From contig OZ220062.1 of NCBI GenBank assembly GCA_964291475.2, forward strand, positions 38,077 to 102,076: a DNA stretch of 64,000 bases, read 5' to 3'. The notes beneath the pieces were generated by a model. The model saw only the letters and a program-made list of their open reading frames with translations. It had not been told where the DNA came from and made no database searches. This stretch comes from DAOUKH01 sp964291475 (GTDB lineage: Bacteria > Chloroflexota > Dehalococcoidia > SHYB01). Both the position numbers and the translations under genes were made by a program. This document shows, piece after piece, positions 17,704-26,116 of this stretch; position 1 is the stretch's first letter, and each line of letters starts with the position of its first letter.

Positions 17704-17768
17704 ATGGCGGGCGCAAGGATACCGGAAGGGCGGCTATCCGGGCGAGGGCGGGCGCGGCGGCGTTGCGG
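17704..17768. repeat. 65-bp direct repeat, right copy
   Basis: Second copy of the repeat at 16969-17033, two mismatches. It overlaps the last codons and stop of the transporter gene that ends at 17734. Confidence 0.85.
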
Positions 17769-19317
17769 TGTCTTCGGGGTAGTACTGCTCGCGGGCGGGC
17801 ATGAACTTCGCCACGAGGAGCGCGCCGAAGACGGCGATGCCGCTGCCGGCGAGTATGGCGTAGCCGAGTGCGTCGGCGAAGGCGGCGCGGGCGGCGAGGT
17901 CGAGCGACGCGGCGGCGGGGCCGTCGAGGGCTCCGGCGATGCGAACGGCCGCGCCGACGGAGTCGCCGGCGGCGTCGACTTGGCCTGGGGAAAGGCCCGC
18001 GATGCCGTCGAGGGTGTCCGAGATGTTGCTGGAGTAAAGCGAGGCGAAGATGGAGCCGATGACGGCGACGCCCAAGGCCCCGCCGACCTGCCGCACCACG
18101 TCGTTCATCGCCGAGCCGACGCCGGCGTCGGCGCGGGGTACGGCGCCCATGACGGCGTTGGTCGAGGGCGCCATGATCAACCCCATCGACGTAGAGATGG
18201 ACAAGATCACGGCGCCGATGACCGCGTAGGGGGTGTCTACGTCGTAGACGTTGATCACGGAAAGGGCGCCGGCAAGCATGAGCAGGCCCAAGGCGACGGT
18301 GCGCTTGGTGCCGATCCGCTCGTTGAGCCGCTCTCCGGCACGGGAGCCGATGGCGACTCCCGCCGCGATGGGGAGCATGGCCATCCCGGCTTCCAGCGGC
18401 GAGAAGCCTTTGACGAATTGCAGGTATTGCGTCATGCCGAACGCCATCCCAAAGAGGGCGAAGAAGGCACAGCCGAGCGCCGCGGCGCCCGCGCAAAAGC
18501 GGAAGCGGCGGAGGAAGCGGAAGTCGAAGAGGGGATTGGACGTGCGAAGCTCGTAGACGGCGAAGGCAACGGCAAGGACCGCCGCCGCCACAAAGCCGCC
18601 GATGACGAGCGGGGCCGTCCACCCGAGCTCCGGCGCTTCGATGATCGCGAAGACGAGGATGGCGACGGAGGCGGTGGAGAGCACGGCGCCGGGGACGTCG
18701 AGGCGGCGGGGGACGGCGTCCTTGCTTTCGGGCACCAGGCGCACGCCCAAGGCAAGCGCGGCAAGCGTGAACGGGACGTTGATCAGGAAGACGGCCTCCC
18801 ACGAGAAGGCCTCGATCAGCGAGCCTCCCACAAGGGGGCCGAGACCGACGCCGATGCCGCCCACGGCGGCCCAGATCGCGATGGCCTTGGCGCGTTCGGG
18901 GCCGACGAAGACGTCGGTGATGATCGACAGGGTCGACGGCATGATCATCGCGCCGCCGACGCCCATGCCGGCCCGCGCCGCGATGACGTGCGCGGCACTC
19001 TCCGCGAAGATGGCGCTGAAGGCGGCGGCGCTGAAGACTATGAGGCCGAGCCGCAGCATCATGGCGCGGCCGTGGCGGTCGCCCAGGCTTCCCATCGTCA
19101 GCAGGAGGCCGGCGAAGACGAGGATGTAGGAGTCGACCATCCACTGGAGTGTGGATGCGCCGGCGTCGAACTCGCGTTGCAGCGTCGGAATGGCGACGTT
19201 GAGGACGGTGTTGTCCATCCCGATGATGACGAGGCTCAGGGAGAGCGTCCCCAGCGTCCACCAGCGGAGGGGGCTTGCTCGAAGCTCATCGGCGGTGAGG
19301 GCGCGGAGTCGGATCAA
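17734..19317 (-). CDS. MFS drug-efflux-type transporter, DHA2 family (14 TM)
   Basis: 527 residues of an EmrB/QacA-type 14-helix exporter. Marks: MDNTVLNVAIPTLQREFDA in TM1 (DHA2 motif D1), GSLGDRHGRAMML (motif A), and GPLVGGSLIEAFSWEAVFLI with motif C (the antiporter signature) before it. The cytosolic tail is Pro-rich and ends TPPRPPSPG inside a direct repeat. It is a close paralog of the next gene, with the same order and length, so the pair arose by tandem duplication. Likely a proton-driven exporter of toxic or secondary compounds. Confidence 0.9.
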   Translation of the reverse strand: MIRLRALTADELRASPLRWWTLGTLSLSLVIIGMDNTVLNVAIPTLQREFDAGASTLQWMVDSYILVFAGLLLTMGSLGDRHGRAMMLRLGLIVFSAAAFSAIFAESAAHVIAARAGMGVGGAMIMPSTLSIITDVFVGPERAKAIAIWAAVGGIGVGLGPLVGGSLIEAFSWEAVFLINVPFTLAALALGVRLVPESKDAVPRRLDVPGAVLSTASVAILVFAIIEAPELGWTAPLVIGGFVAAAVLAVAFAVYELRTSNPLFDFRFLRRFRFCAGAAALGCAFFALFGMAFGMTQYLQFVKGFSPLEAGMAMLPIAAGVAIGSRAGERLNERIGTKRTVALGLLMLAGALSVINVYDVDTPYAVIGAVILSISTSMGLIMAPSTNAVMGAVPRADAGVGSAMNDVVRQVGGALGVAVIGSIFASLYSSNISDTLDGIAGLSPGQVDAAGDSVGAAVRIAGALDGPAAASLDLAARAAFADALGYAILAGSGIAVFGALLVAKFMPAREQYYPEDTATPPRPPSPG

Positions 19318-19344
19318 GTGGTTCCTTCCATGACCCGCGCCGGC

Positions 19345-20892
19345 CTAGTCGCCGTAGTCCTGGTGGCGGGAGGGCATGAATCGGGCGATGAAGAGGGCCG
19401 CGACGAAGGTGACGCCGCCGCCGGCCATGATGGCGATGCCCATGGCGTCGGCGAAGTTGGAGCGGGCGGCGACGTCGAGGGTCGCGCCCGCCGGGCCGCC
19501 GATGTCGGCGGCGATGGTGGTGGCCAGGCCCACGGCGTCGGAGGCGACGTCGATCTGGTCTGGGGAGAGCACGCCGAGGTTGTCTAGCGTGTCCGCCATC
19601 TTGCCCGCGTAGAGGGAGGTCATGACCGAGCCGATCACGGCGATGCCGAGGGCGCCGGCGATCTGTCTGGCGATATCGTTCACGGCGGAGCCGACGCCGG
19701 CGTCGGAGCGGGGAGAGGCGCCCATGATGGCGTCGATCGACGGCGGCATGACGAGGCCTAGCGAGAACTCGTTGTAGAAGATGACGAAGGCGATCACGGC
19801 GAGGGGAGTACCCAGGTTATAGAAGCCGATGGCGGTGAACCCGCCGGTCAACATCAGCAGGCCCAAGGTCACCGACCCCTTGATGCCAACCATCCCGACG
19901 AGGCGCTGCCCGGCGCGCACACCGGTAGGGAACCCCACGGCAATGGGAAGCATCAACGCGCCCGCCTCCAACGGGGAAAGCTCCTTCACAAACTGCAGGT
20001 ACTGCGTCATGCCGAACATCATTCCGAAGAGGGCGAAGAAGGAGAGGCCGAGCGCGGCGACGCCGGCAGTGAAGAGCGGACGGAGGAAGAAGCGCAGGTT
20101 GAGGAGGGGATAGGGGGTGCGAAGCTGGTAGATGACGAACGCCGCCCCCAGCACGGCAGCCGCGGCGAATCCGCCGAAGACCGTCGGGTCGTTCCACCCA
20201 TGGGCGGGGACCCGGATGATGGCGAAGACGAGGATGGTGGTGGCGGCGGTGGAGAGGGCGGCCCCGGGGAGATCGAGGGGGCGGTAGGCGGGGTCTTTGG
20301 TGTCGGGGACGAGCCTGAACCCTGAGAGCAGCGCGGCGAGAGCGACCAGAATGGTGACGATGAAGACCGCCTTCCAGGAGAAGGCGACGATCAGCGCTCC
20401 ACCGGTCAGGGGCCCGACACCGACGCCGACGCCGCCGATCGCCACCCAGATCGCGATAGCCTTGGCCCGCTCGGGGCCGGCGAAGATCTCGTTGACGTTG
20501 GAGAGCGTGCAGGGCAGGAACATGGCCCCGCCCGCCCCCATGACGGCCCGCGCCAGGATCAACTGCAGGGCGCTCCCAGAAAAGATGGCCCCCAGCGAGC
20601 CGATGATGAAGACGACGAGCCCCAGGCGCATCAGCCGCGCTCGTCCGAAACGGTCGCCGAGGTTGCCCATGGTGAGGAGCAGCCCGGCGAAGGCGAGGAT
20701 GTGGGCGGTCGCGATCCACTGGAGCATGGAGGCGCTGGCGTCGAACTCGCGCTGCAGGGTGGGCAGCGAAATGGAGAGGAGGGTGTTGTCCATCCCCGTG
20801 ATGACAGCGCTCATCGAGAGGGCACCGAGCGCCCACCAGCGCAGGCGGCTGCCGCGAAGCTCCTCGAGCTTGAGGGCGGTCAGCTTGAACAC
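19345..20892 (-). CDS. MFS drug-efflux-type transporter, DHA2 family, paralog of the next
   Basis: 515 residues. Aligns end to end with the 527-residue transporter just downstream (RLRWWALGALSMS versus PLRWWTLGTLSLS; PTLQREFDASASMLQW versus PTLQREFDAGASTLQW). Motif A is GNLGDRFGRARLM, motif C region GPLTGGALIVAFSWKAVF. It starts 30 bp after the stop of the UGSC selenoprotein gene, so transporter and selenoprotein are probably co-transcribed. The sequence divergence between the two transporters suggests different substrates. Confidence 0.9.
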   Translation of the reverse strand: MFKLTALKLEELRGSRLRWWALGALSMSAVITGMDNTLLSISLPTLQREFDASASMLQWIATAHILAFAGLLLTMGNLGDRFGRARLMRLGLVVFIIGSLGAIFSGSALQLILARAVMGAGGAMFLPCTLSNVNEIFAGPERAKAIAIWVAIGGVGVGVGPLTGGALIVAFSWKAVFIVTILVALAALLSGFRLVPDTKDPAYRPLDLPGAALSTAATTILVFAIIRVPAHGWNDPTVFGGFAAAAVLGAAFVIYQLRTPYPLLNLRFFLRPLFTAGVAALGLSFFALFGMMFGMTQYLQFVKELSPLEAGALMLPIAVGFPTGVRAGQRLVGMVGIKGSVTLGLLMLTGGFTAIGFYNLGTPLAVIAFVIFYNEFSLGLVMPPSIDAIMGASPRSDAGVGSAVNDIARQIAGALGIAVIGSVMTSLYAGKMADTLDNLGVLSPDQIDVASDAVGLATTIAADIGGPAGATLDVAARSNFADAMGIAIMAGGGVTFVAALFIARFMPSRHQDYGD

Positions 20893-20922
20893 GCGGGCCT
20901 TGCCGTCATCGTGGCGCGGGCG

Positions 20923-21456
20923 CTATGCGCCGCCCTCGAGGAGGACGCTCCGCACCTGGGGCCAGGCCCGTTCGAGGTGGGCTTCGAGACGCTCCTCGTC
21001 GAGGCTTTCGGCATAGGGGTAGTCGATGACCACGAAGGGGTAGTCGGGGTAGCCGTGGCGCTTGGCCATGGTGCGCCCGATGGTAAGGATGAGCTTATCG
21101 GGGCCGATGGCGGCGACGGGGATGCCGCGGTCCTCGAGCCGGGTCGCGTCGGCCGCAAGGGCCGACGAGCAGGAGCCTCAGTCGCCGACGCCGGTGATGA
21201 CGGCGTCGCAAGCGGCGGCGATTTCTTCGAGCAGCTCTGGCGGCATGGGCTCGCCGTGGTAGACCTTCTGCCGCCACGACGTCTCCAATGGCTCGTACTC
21301 CTCGACCAGCCGGTCGCGGATGCGCGTAAGGAGTCGGTCGCCGTGGACGCGGTGGTTCCAGAGGATGCCGACGCGCTTGCCGTCGAAGGTGTCGAGGCGC
21401 GGGGCGAGCCGCGGGCCGCTGTCGCCGGGCTCGGAGACGGGAACGTAGACCTTCAT
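20923..21456 (-). CDS. UGSC-family selenoprotein 1 (in-frame TGA read as Sec)
   Basis: 177 residues if TGA at 21178-21180 is selenocysteine. Residues 1-92 end VITGVGD, Sec93 is followed by Gly-Ser-Cys, then 81 more residues to TAG at 20923. The second half (RGIPVAAIGPDKLILTIGRT, HGYPDYPFVV, EERLEAHLERAWP) aligns with the paralog at 26117, so the frame is conserved after the TGA. U-G-S-C is a redox-like motif known from marine-metagenome selenoproteins. The start has GGAGAG upstream. A SECIS-like hairpin follows the TGA. Partner gene 23 bp upstream. Reaction unknown; Cys homologs would be expected elsewhere. sel genes are outside the window. Confidence 0.85.
21147..21167 (-). promoter_or_regulatory. 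SECIS-like hairpin of UGSC gene 1
   Basis: A perfect 8-bp stem CGTCGGCC/GGCCGACG with a CTTGC loop. It starts 10 nt after the TGA, and its loop is 19-23 nt after it, inside the 16-37 nt range given for bacterial SECIS elements. The loop has T, T and G, but G is not first. It is the same length and offset as the hairpin in the paralog at 26329-26349. Confidence 0.6.
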
Positions 21457-21479
21457 CGCGGCGGTTCTCTCCTAGACCG

Positions 21480-22574
21480 CTATTCCTTGACCGGCACGGT
21501 GACCGGCTCCGTCCCTTGGGGGTAGGGGCCGACGTAGGCGCCGTAGTTCCCCGCCTCGCCGCCGCAGGCCATGATGAGGAAGTCGAGGGTGCGGTCGTAC
21601 TCGGCCTGAGTGTAGAGGATATCGATCAGCGCGGGGTCGTGGCGCATGGGGATGAGGTTGGTGTCGTCGCCGGGCTCGATGGGGGGAGCGGTCGGCGAGA
21701 GGCGCGTGCCGTAGCGCTCCCAGCGCCCGTCGACCTTGAGGCTGGCCACCGAGCGGCGGGTGTGCTGGGTGAGGTAGGTCTTCACGTCGTCCTGCGTCCA
21801 GCCGGCATCGATGAAGTGCTGCTGGAAGACCGGGGCCATCATCACCACGAACGTCCCCAGGGTGAAGAAGCCGTAGGCGATGCGCTGGGCGATGAGCTCG
21901 CAGAGGTCGGTGGGGTCGGTGAAGTTGGGGGTGACGAACTGGAGGACGCCGTCCATGGTGCCGACGACGGTGACGGCGCTGGTCCCGCCGTCGAGCCCGC
22001 GCTGCTGGTGGACGCGGGGCCAGGGACTGTCCTCGCGCTCGGCGGCGCAGAACGACCAGCGGTTGGGGTTCCCCATCGTGCCGCGCTGGACGCCGCCGAC
22101 CTTGGCGCCGAAGCAGTTGGCCATGGTCAGGCTCACCGCCCGGCCGATGGTGGCATTGGCGCGGTTCCCCGTCGGGCCGAGCAGGTACTGACCGGTGTTC
22201 ATTTCCAGGCGCTCGACGATGGGGCCGTTGACGATGACGAGCGGCCACGGGCTGCCCAGGCTCGCCATGTGGTTCATCCGGAAGGCGGGGTCGGTCAGGC
22301 CCTCGAAGGCGGCGACGAGCACGGGCATGTACTCCGGCTTGCAGCCGGCCATGACGGCGTTGATCGCCAGCTTCTCGGCGGTGAGAGCGGAGGCGCGGGC
22401 CTCGTAGGAGCCGATGACGTCATCGGGGTGGAGGGCGGCGTGGGCGAGGCAGGCCTCGATGCGGTCTTGGGTCGGGGCGACGATGGGGAGGCCGTCGGTC
22501 CAGCCCTGGTCCCAGAAGTACTCCATGGCGGCGTACTCGTCGGTTACGTCAACCGTGCTCGACCGCAGGTCCAT
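21480..22574 (-). CDS. UGSC-associated partner protein 1 (unknown function)
   Basis: 364 residues; GGAGG precedes the ATG. I do not recognise a named family. It is a paralog of the protein at 25063: shared blocks are GWTDGLP(I/V)V at residues 24-32, the AEK-x-AINAVMAGC-x-PEYMPV block ending near 85 with the shared Cys at 78, and ATIGRAV about 150. No signal peptide or membrane helix. Both copies lie beside a UGSC selenoprotein gene, 23 bp apart here. The conserved Cys could be the redox partner of the Sec, but this is inference. Confidence 0.75.
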   Translation of the reverse strand: MDLRSSTVDVTDEYAAMEYFWDQGWTDGLPIVAPTQDRIEACLAHAALHPDDVIGSYEARASALTAEKLAINAVMAGCKPEYMPVLVAAFEGLTDPAFRMNHMASLGSPWPLVIVNGPIVERLEMNTGQYLLGPTGNRANATIGRAVSLTMANCFGAKVGGVQRGTMGNPNRWSFCAAEREDSPWPRVHQQRGLDGGTSAVTVVGTMDGVLQFVTPNFTDPTDLCELIAQRIAYGFFTLGTFVVMMAPVFQQHFIDAGWTQDDVKTYLTQHTRRSVASLKVDGRWERYGTRLSPTAPPIEPGDDTNLIPMRHDPALIDILYTQAEYDRTLDFLIMACGGEAGNYGAYVGPYPQGTEPVTVPVKE

Positions 22575-22673
22575 ACCGGGCGCCTCCCCGCCGACTCAAC
22601 CGATGAATTGTAGCAAAGGGCGCCGCCCGCTCTGGTAGCGCGGGGGCGGCGATTCTCTTACCATGCCTCCGCC

Positions 22674-25055
22674 ATGCAACAGCCCTGCGACGGGATAACC
22701 GTCGTCGACTTCAGCCAGAGCCTCGCCGGGGCGCTCGCCACGATGTTCCTCGCCGACACCGGCGCCGAGGTGATCACCGTGGAGCCGCCGGGCGGCGATC
22801 CGCTTCGGGCGCACCCCGCTCACCTGCAATGGCGGCGCGGGCAGAAGAGCGTGGTCCTCGACCTGAAGTCGGAGGATGACCGTCAGACTGCGCGGAGGCT
22901 CGCGGCGCGGGCCGACGCGGTGGTCGAGGCGTTCCGCCCTGGGGTCGCCGAGCGGCTTGGTATCGGTTACGAGGCGCTGTCCGCGGAGAACCCGGGGCTG
23001 GTGTACGCGGCGATCCGGGGTTTCGGCGAGCGCAGCCCCTACGCCGGAGTGAAAGGGTACGAGGGGATCGTCGCGGCGAAGGCGGGGCTGCTGCTGGGGC
23101 GGCATCCCTGGCGGCGCGAGGGGCCGATGTTCGACGCCATACCGCGTATGACCCTCGGTGCGGCCCACCTGGCGGCTCAGGGCGTTTTGGCGGCGCTCTG
23201 GGCCCGCGACCGCACCGGCCGGGGTGCCCGGATCGAGGCGACGCTGCTCGCCGGCGCCGCGGCCCACTCGCTCAATGGCTGGCTCGTCCCCGTCGGCGAA
23301 GAGGCCGCCTACGCCGCCAAGGCCGAGGCGCCGTTGCAGTATTCCACGCCCCACGACGCCGCGACGCTGGGCTACACCATCGGCGAGTGCAAGGACGGAC
23401 GCTGGTTCCAGGGCGCCTCGACGACGGTCAAAATCTTCCGCAGCTTCCTGAACGTCCTCGGACTCGGCGAGGTCTGGGAGGAACCCGGCATGGCCGACAT
23501 CCCCTACACCTTTCCCAGCCTTGAGGCGAAGGAGGCGCTCCGCGCGCGCATCAAGGAACGCCTGCGGACGAAGACCTCCGGCGAGTGGGCCGCCCTGTTC
23601 CTCGAAGATGGCGGCTGCGGCGGCGAGCACTTCGCGACGGTCCGCGAGTATATGGAGCACCCGCAGGCTAAGCATAACGGCATATTGGTCGAGGTCGACG
23701 ACCCCCGCGTCGAGCGCATGAAGCAGATTTCGCCCCTGGTCGCCTTCCGCGGCACGCCGTCGCGGGTGCGGGCGCCGGCGCCCTTCCTGGATCAGCACCG
23801 CGAGGAGGCGCTCGCCCTGGGTGCCGAGCCGCTTCCCGCCGCCACGCCCAATGACGCGGGCGCCGCGAAGCCGCCGCTGGAGGGCGTCACCGTCCTGGAG
23901 TTGGCGTCGTACTACGCCGCGCCGTTTGGGGCCACGCTGCTGGCCGACCTTGGGGCGCGCGTCATCAAGATCGAGCCGCCGAGCGGCGACCTCATGCGGC
24001 GGCTGCCGGAGAGCTCGACGAAGACCATCCAAGGCAAGGAGAGCATCGCAATCGATTTGAAGACGGAGCGCGGGCGCGAGATCTTTCACCGGCTCGTCGA
24101 GCGGGCCGACGCGTTGATGCACAACTTCCGTCCCGGCGCCGACAAGCGCCTCGGCCTCGACTACGAGACGGTGTCGGCGGTGAACCCGCGTCTCGTCTAT
24201 CTGTACGCGGGCTCCTACGGCTCGTCGGGACCGTACCACCGGCAGCCGGCCTTCCACCCTACGGTGTCGGCGGTGGTCGGCTCGGGGGTGCGGGCCGCGG
24301 GACGCGGCAACCCGCCCATGGACGCCGCCCACGGCGACCCCGACGCGGCGCTCGGCGTGGGGACGGCGCTGCTCTTGGGTCTGCACGCGGCGCGTCGCAA
24401 CGGGAAAGGGCAGTATCTGGAGACGCGGATGATCACCACCGGCGCCTACGAGGTATCCGACGCGCTTTTCGACTACGACGGCTGCCCGGAGGAGCCGACC
24501 GTCGACCCCGATCAACAGGGTTTTCACGCCCTGTACCGGTTGTATCGGACGGGCGGCGGCGGGTGGGTCTTTCTCGCCTGCCCCAAGGAGGACGAGTGGC
24601 GGCGGCTCTGCGCGAGCATCGGGCGGGAGGACCTGGCGCAGGACTCCCGTTTCGCGTCACACGGCGCCCGCCTAAAGCACGACGACGCGCTCGCCGTCGA
24701 AATCGAGGCGGCACTGGCCGAAGGGACGGCGGAGGAGTGGGAGCGGCGGCTGACCGAGGCGGACGTGGCCTGCGTCCGCGCGGACGGGGCACGGTGGAGC
24801 CGCTACTGGCTCACCGAGCCGTGGATGGTGGACCAGGGTCTGCGGACGACGACGTCGCACCCCCAACGCTTCGAGAAGCCCCACTACCGGCACGGGCCCC
24901 CGCTTCGCATCGAGGGAGTCGACCTTCCGGCGGGGCCCGCCGCCTGCATCGGCGAGCATACGCGGCCCATCCTGGCGGAACTCGGCTACGACGAGTCGGC
25001 GGTCGTGGCGATGGAAGGGGACGGCGTGGTCCTCGACCAGGGCCCTTGGGTCTGA
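22674..25055 (+). CDS. Tandem CaiB/BaiF CoA-transferase fusion, intact
   Basis: 793 residues. Two family III CoA-transferase domains: the first starts GITVVDFSQSLAGALATMFL, the second GVTVLELASYYAAPFGATLL near residue 403. Both have the long middle with GRGARIEAT and GKGQYLETR segments typical of the C-terminal swapped part of the fold. Most CaiB/BaiF enzymes are single-domain dimers; the fusion would give a built-in heterodimer. It diverges from partner protein 1 (99-bp gap) and converges with partner protein 2 (7-bp gap), so it lies inside the selenoprotein locus. Moves CoA between carboxylic acids; substrates unknown. Confidence 0.88.
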   Translation: MQQPCDGITVVDFSQSLAGALATMFLADTGAEVITVEPPGGDPLRAHPAHLQWRRGQKSVVLDLKSEDDRQTARRLAARADAVVEAFRPGVAERLGIGYEALSAENPGLVYAAIRGFGERSPYAGVKGYEGIVAAKAGLLLGRHPWRREGPMFDAIPRMTLGAAHLAAQGVLAALWARDRTGRGARIEATLLAGAAAHSLNGWLVPVGEEAAYAAKAEAPLQYSTPHDAATLGYTIGECKDGRWFQGASTTVKIFRSFLNVLGLGEVWEEPGMADIPYTFPSLEAKEALRARIKERLRTKTSGEWAALFLEDGGCGGEHFATVREYMEHPQAKHNGILVEVDDPRVERMKQISPLVAFRGTPSRVRAPAPFLDQHREEALALGAEPLPAATPNDAGAAKPPLEGVTVLELASYYAAPFGATLLADLGARVIKIEPPSGDLMRRLPESSTKTIQGKESIAIDLKTERGREIFHRLVERADALMHNFRPGADKRLGLDYETVSAVNPRLVYLYAGSYGSSGPYHRQPAFHPTVSAVVGSGVRAAGRGNPPMDAAHGDPDAALGVGTALLLGLHAARRNGKGQYLETRMITTGAYEVSDALFDYDGCPEEPTVDPDQQGFHALYRLYRTGGGGWVFLACPKEDEWRRLCASIGREDLAQDSRFASHGARLKHDDALAVEIEAALAEGTAEEWERRLTEADVACVRADGARWSRYWLTEPWMVDQGLRTTTSHPQRFEKPHYRHGPPLRIEGVDLPAGPAACIGEHTRPILAELGYDESAVVAMEGDGVVLDQGPWV

Positions 25056-25062
25056 CGGGCGC

Positions 25063-26079
25063 CTAGGACGGGCGCTCGATCACCTGGGTGACCGACTGGC
25101 TCATGTAGCCGGCTCCCCAGGGGGAGACCACGATTGAGAAGCCGCCGGCGTTGCCGCCCCCCACAAGCATGATGACGCCGTCGGGGCTGCTGACGATGGG
25201 CCGGAGGTCGACGTCTTCGCCGCGGGCCCGCGCCTTGATCTCTTTCACGCTGCCGTGGGCCTCGTGGAAGAGCGCCTCCATCGCCCGGCGCTTCGTCCAG
25301 CCAGCCTGACGGAAGCGCAGGATGTGCTCCGGCGACCAGACGACGACAAACTCGTTGTGGTTCGGCCCGGTAGGGCGCATGGCGTCGGCGGCGGAGGCGA
25401 TCAGGCCCTCCGGCGTGTTGCTGGAATGGTCGATGAACTGCGTGGGGCTGTGCGCGGCGTAGACGGTGATGGCGCTTTCGGCGGGGTCGAGGCCGCGTTG
25501 CACGTGCAGCGGCTCCCAGGGGCTCGCCTCCTCGTCCTCGGCGATGACGAAGCTGTACTTGCCGCCGAAGCCGAAGGTCGAGCGGTCGAGGAGGCCCGGC
25601 GTGCCGCCGGTCACGTTCATGATGATGAGCCGTACCGCCCGGCCGATGGTGGCGTTAGGACGAAAGCCGGGGCCGAAGAGGTTGACGCCGTGGTTGACGC
25701 CCAGCTCCTTCGCGATGGGCCCGCCGACGACGATGAGCTGCGCCGAGCCGCCGGTGCTGGCGATGCTGCCGTGCCAGTTGAACTCGGGCGTCGTCATCGC
25801 CCGGATGACGGCGTTGATCACGGGCATGTACTCGGGGAGGCAGCCGGCCATCACGGCGTTGATGGCCGCCTTCTCGGCGGTGATGACGCGGCCCCGCGTC
25901 TCGACGACGCCGAGGACGTCCGTGGGCTGGTTCCCCGAAGCCTCCAGGAACGCGGCGACACGGTCTTCGGTTGGCGGCACGACGGGGAGTCCGTCGGTCC
26001 AACCGCGTTCGTAGCAGGCTTCGATCGCGTCGTGCAGATCGACGTCGACGCGTTCGGATGTCAGCGCGTCCGCGGCCAT
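25063..26079 (-). CDS. UGSC-associated partner protein 2 (unknown function)
   Basis: 338 residues; AAAGGAG precedes the ATG. Paralog of the protein at 21480: GWTDGLPVVPPTEDR at residues 26-40, AINAVMAGCLPEYMPV at 72-87 with Cys80, and ATIGRAVRLIIMNVTGG. The C-terminal halves diverge. It lies 37 bp behind UGSC gene 2, in the opposite gene order to the first pair (here selenoprotein then partner). No catalytic motif of a known family was seen. Confidence 0.75.
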   Translation of the reverse strand: MAADALTSERVDVDLHDAIEACYERGWTDGLPVVPPTEDRVAAFLEASGNQPTDVLGVVETRGRVITAEKAAINAVMAGCLPEYMPVINAVIRAMTTPEFNWHGSIASTGGSAQLIVVGGPIAKELGVNHGVNLFGPGFRPNATIGRAVRLIIMNVTGGTPGLLDRSTFGFGGKYSFVIAEDEEASPWEPLHVQRGLDPAESAITVYAAHSPTQFIDHSSNTPEGLIASAADAMRPTGPNHNEFVVVWSPEHILRFRQAGWTKRRAMEALFHEAHGSVKEIKARARGEDVDLRPIVSSPDGVIMLVGGGNAGGFSIVVSPWGAGYMSQSVTQVIERPS

Positions 26080-26116
26080 GCGCCGCTCCTTTCGGGCCGC
26101 CGCCGGACTCGGGCGG

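Noticed and set aside
20923..21456. Simple truncation by TGA
   Set aside because: Two paralogs share TGA at the same motif, and both are conserved after it, so read-through is better supported than decay.
22596..24527. Antisense open frame of 643 codons
   Set aside because: It lies under the tandem CoA-transferase gene and has no recognisable domains.
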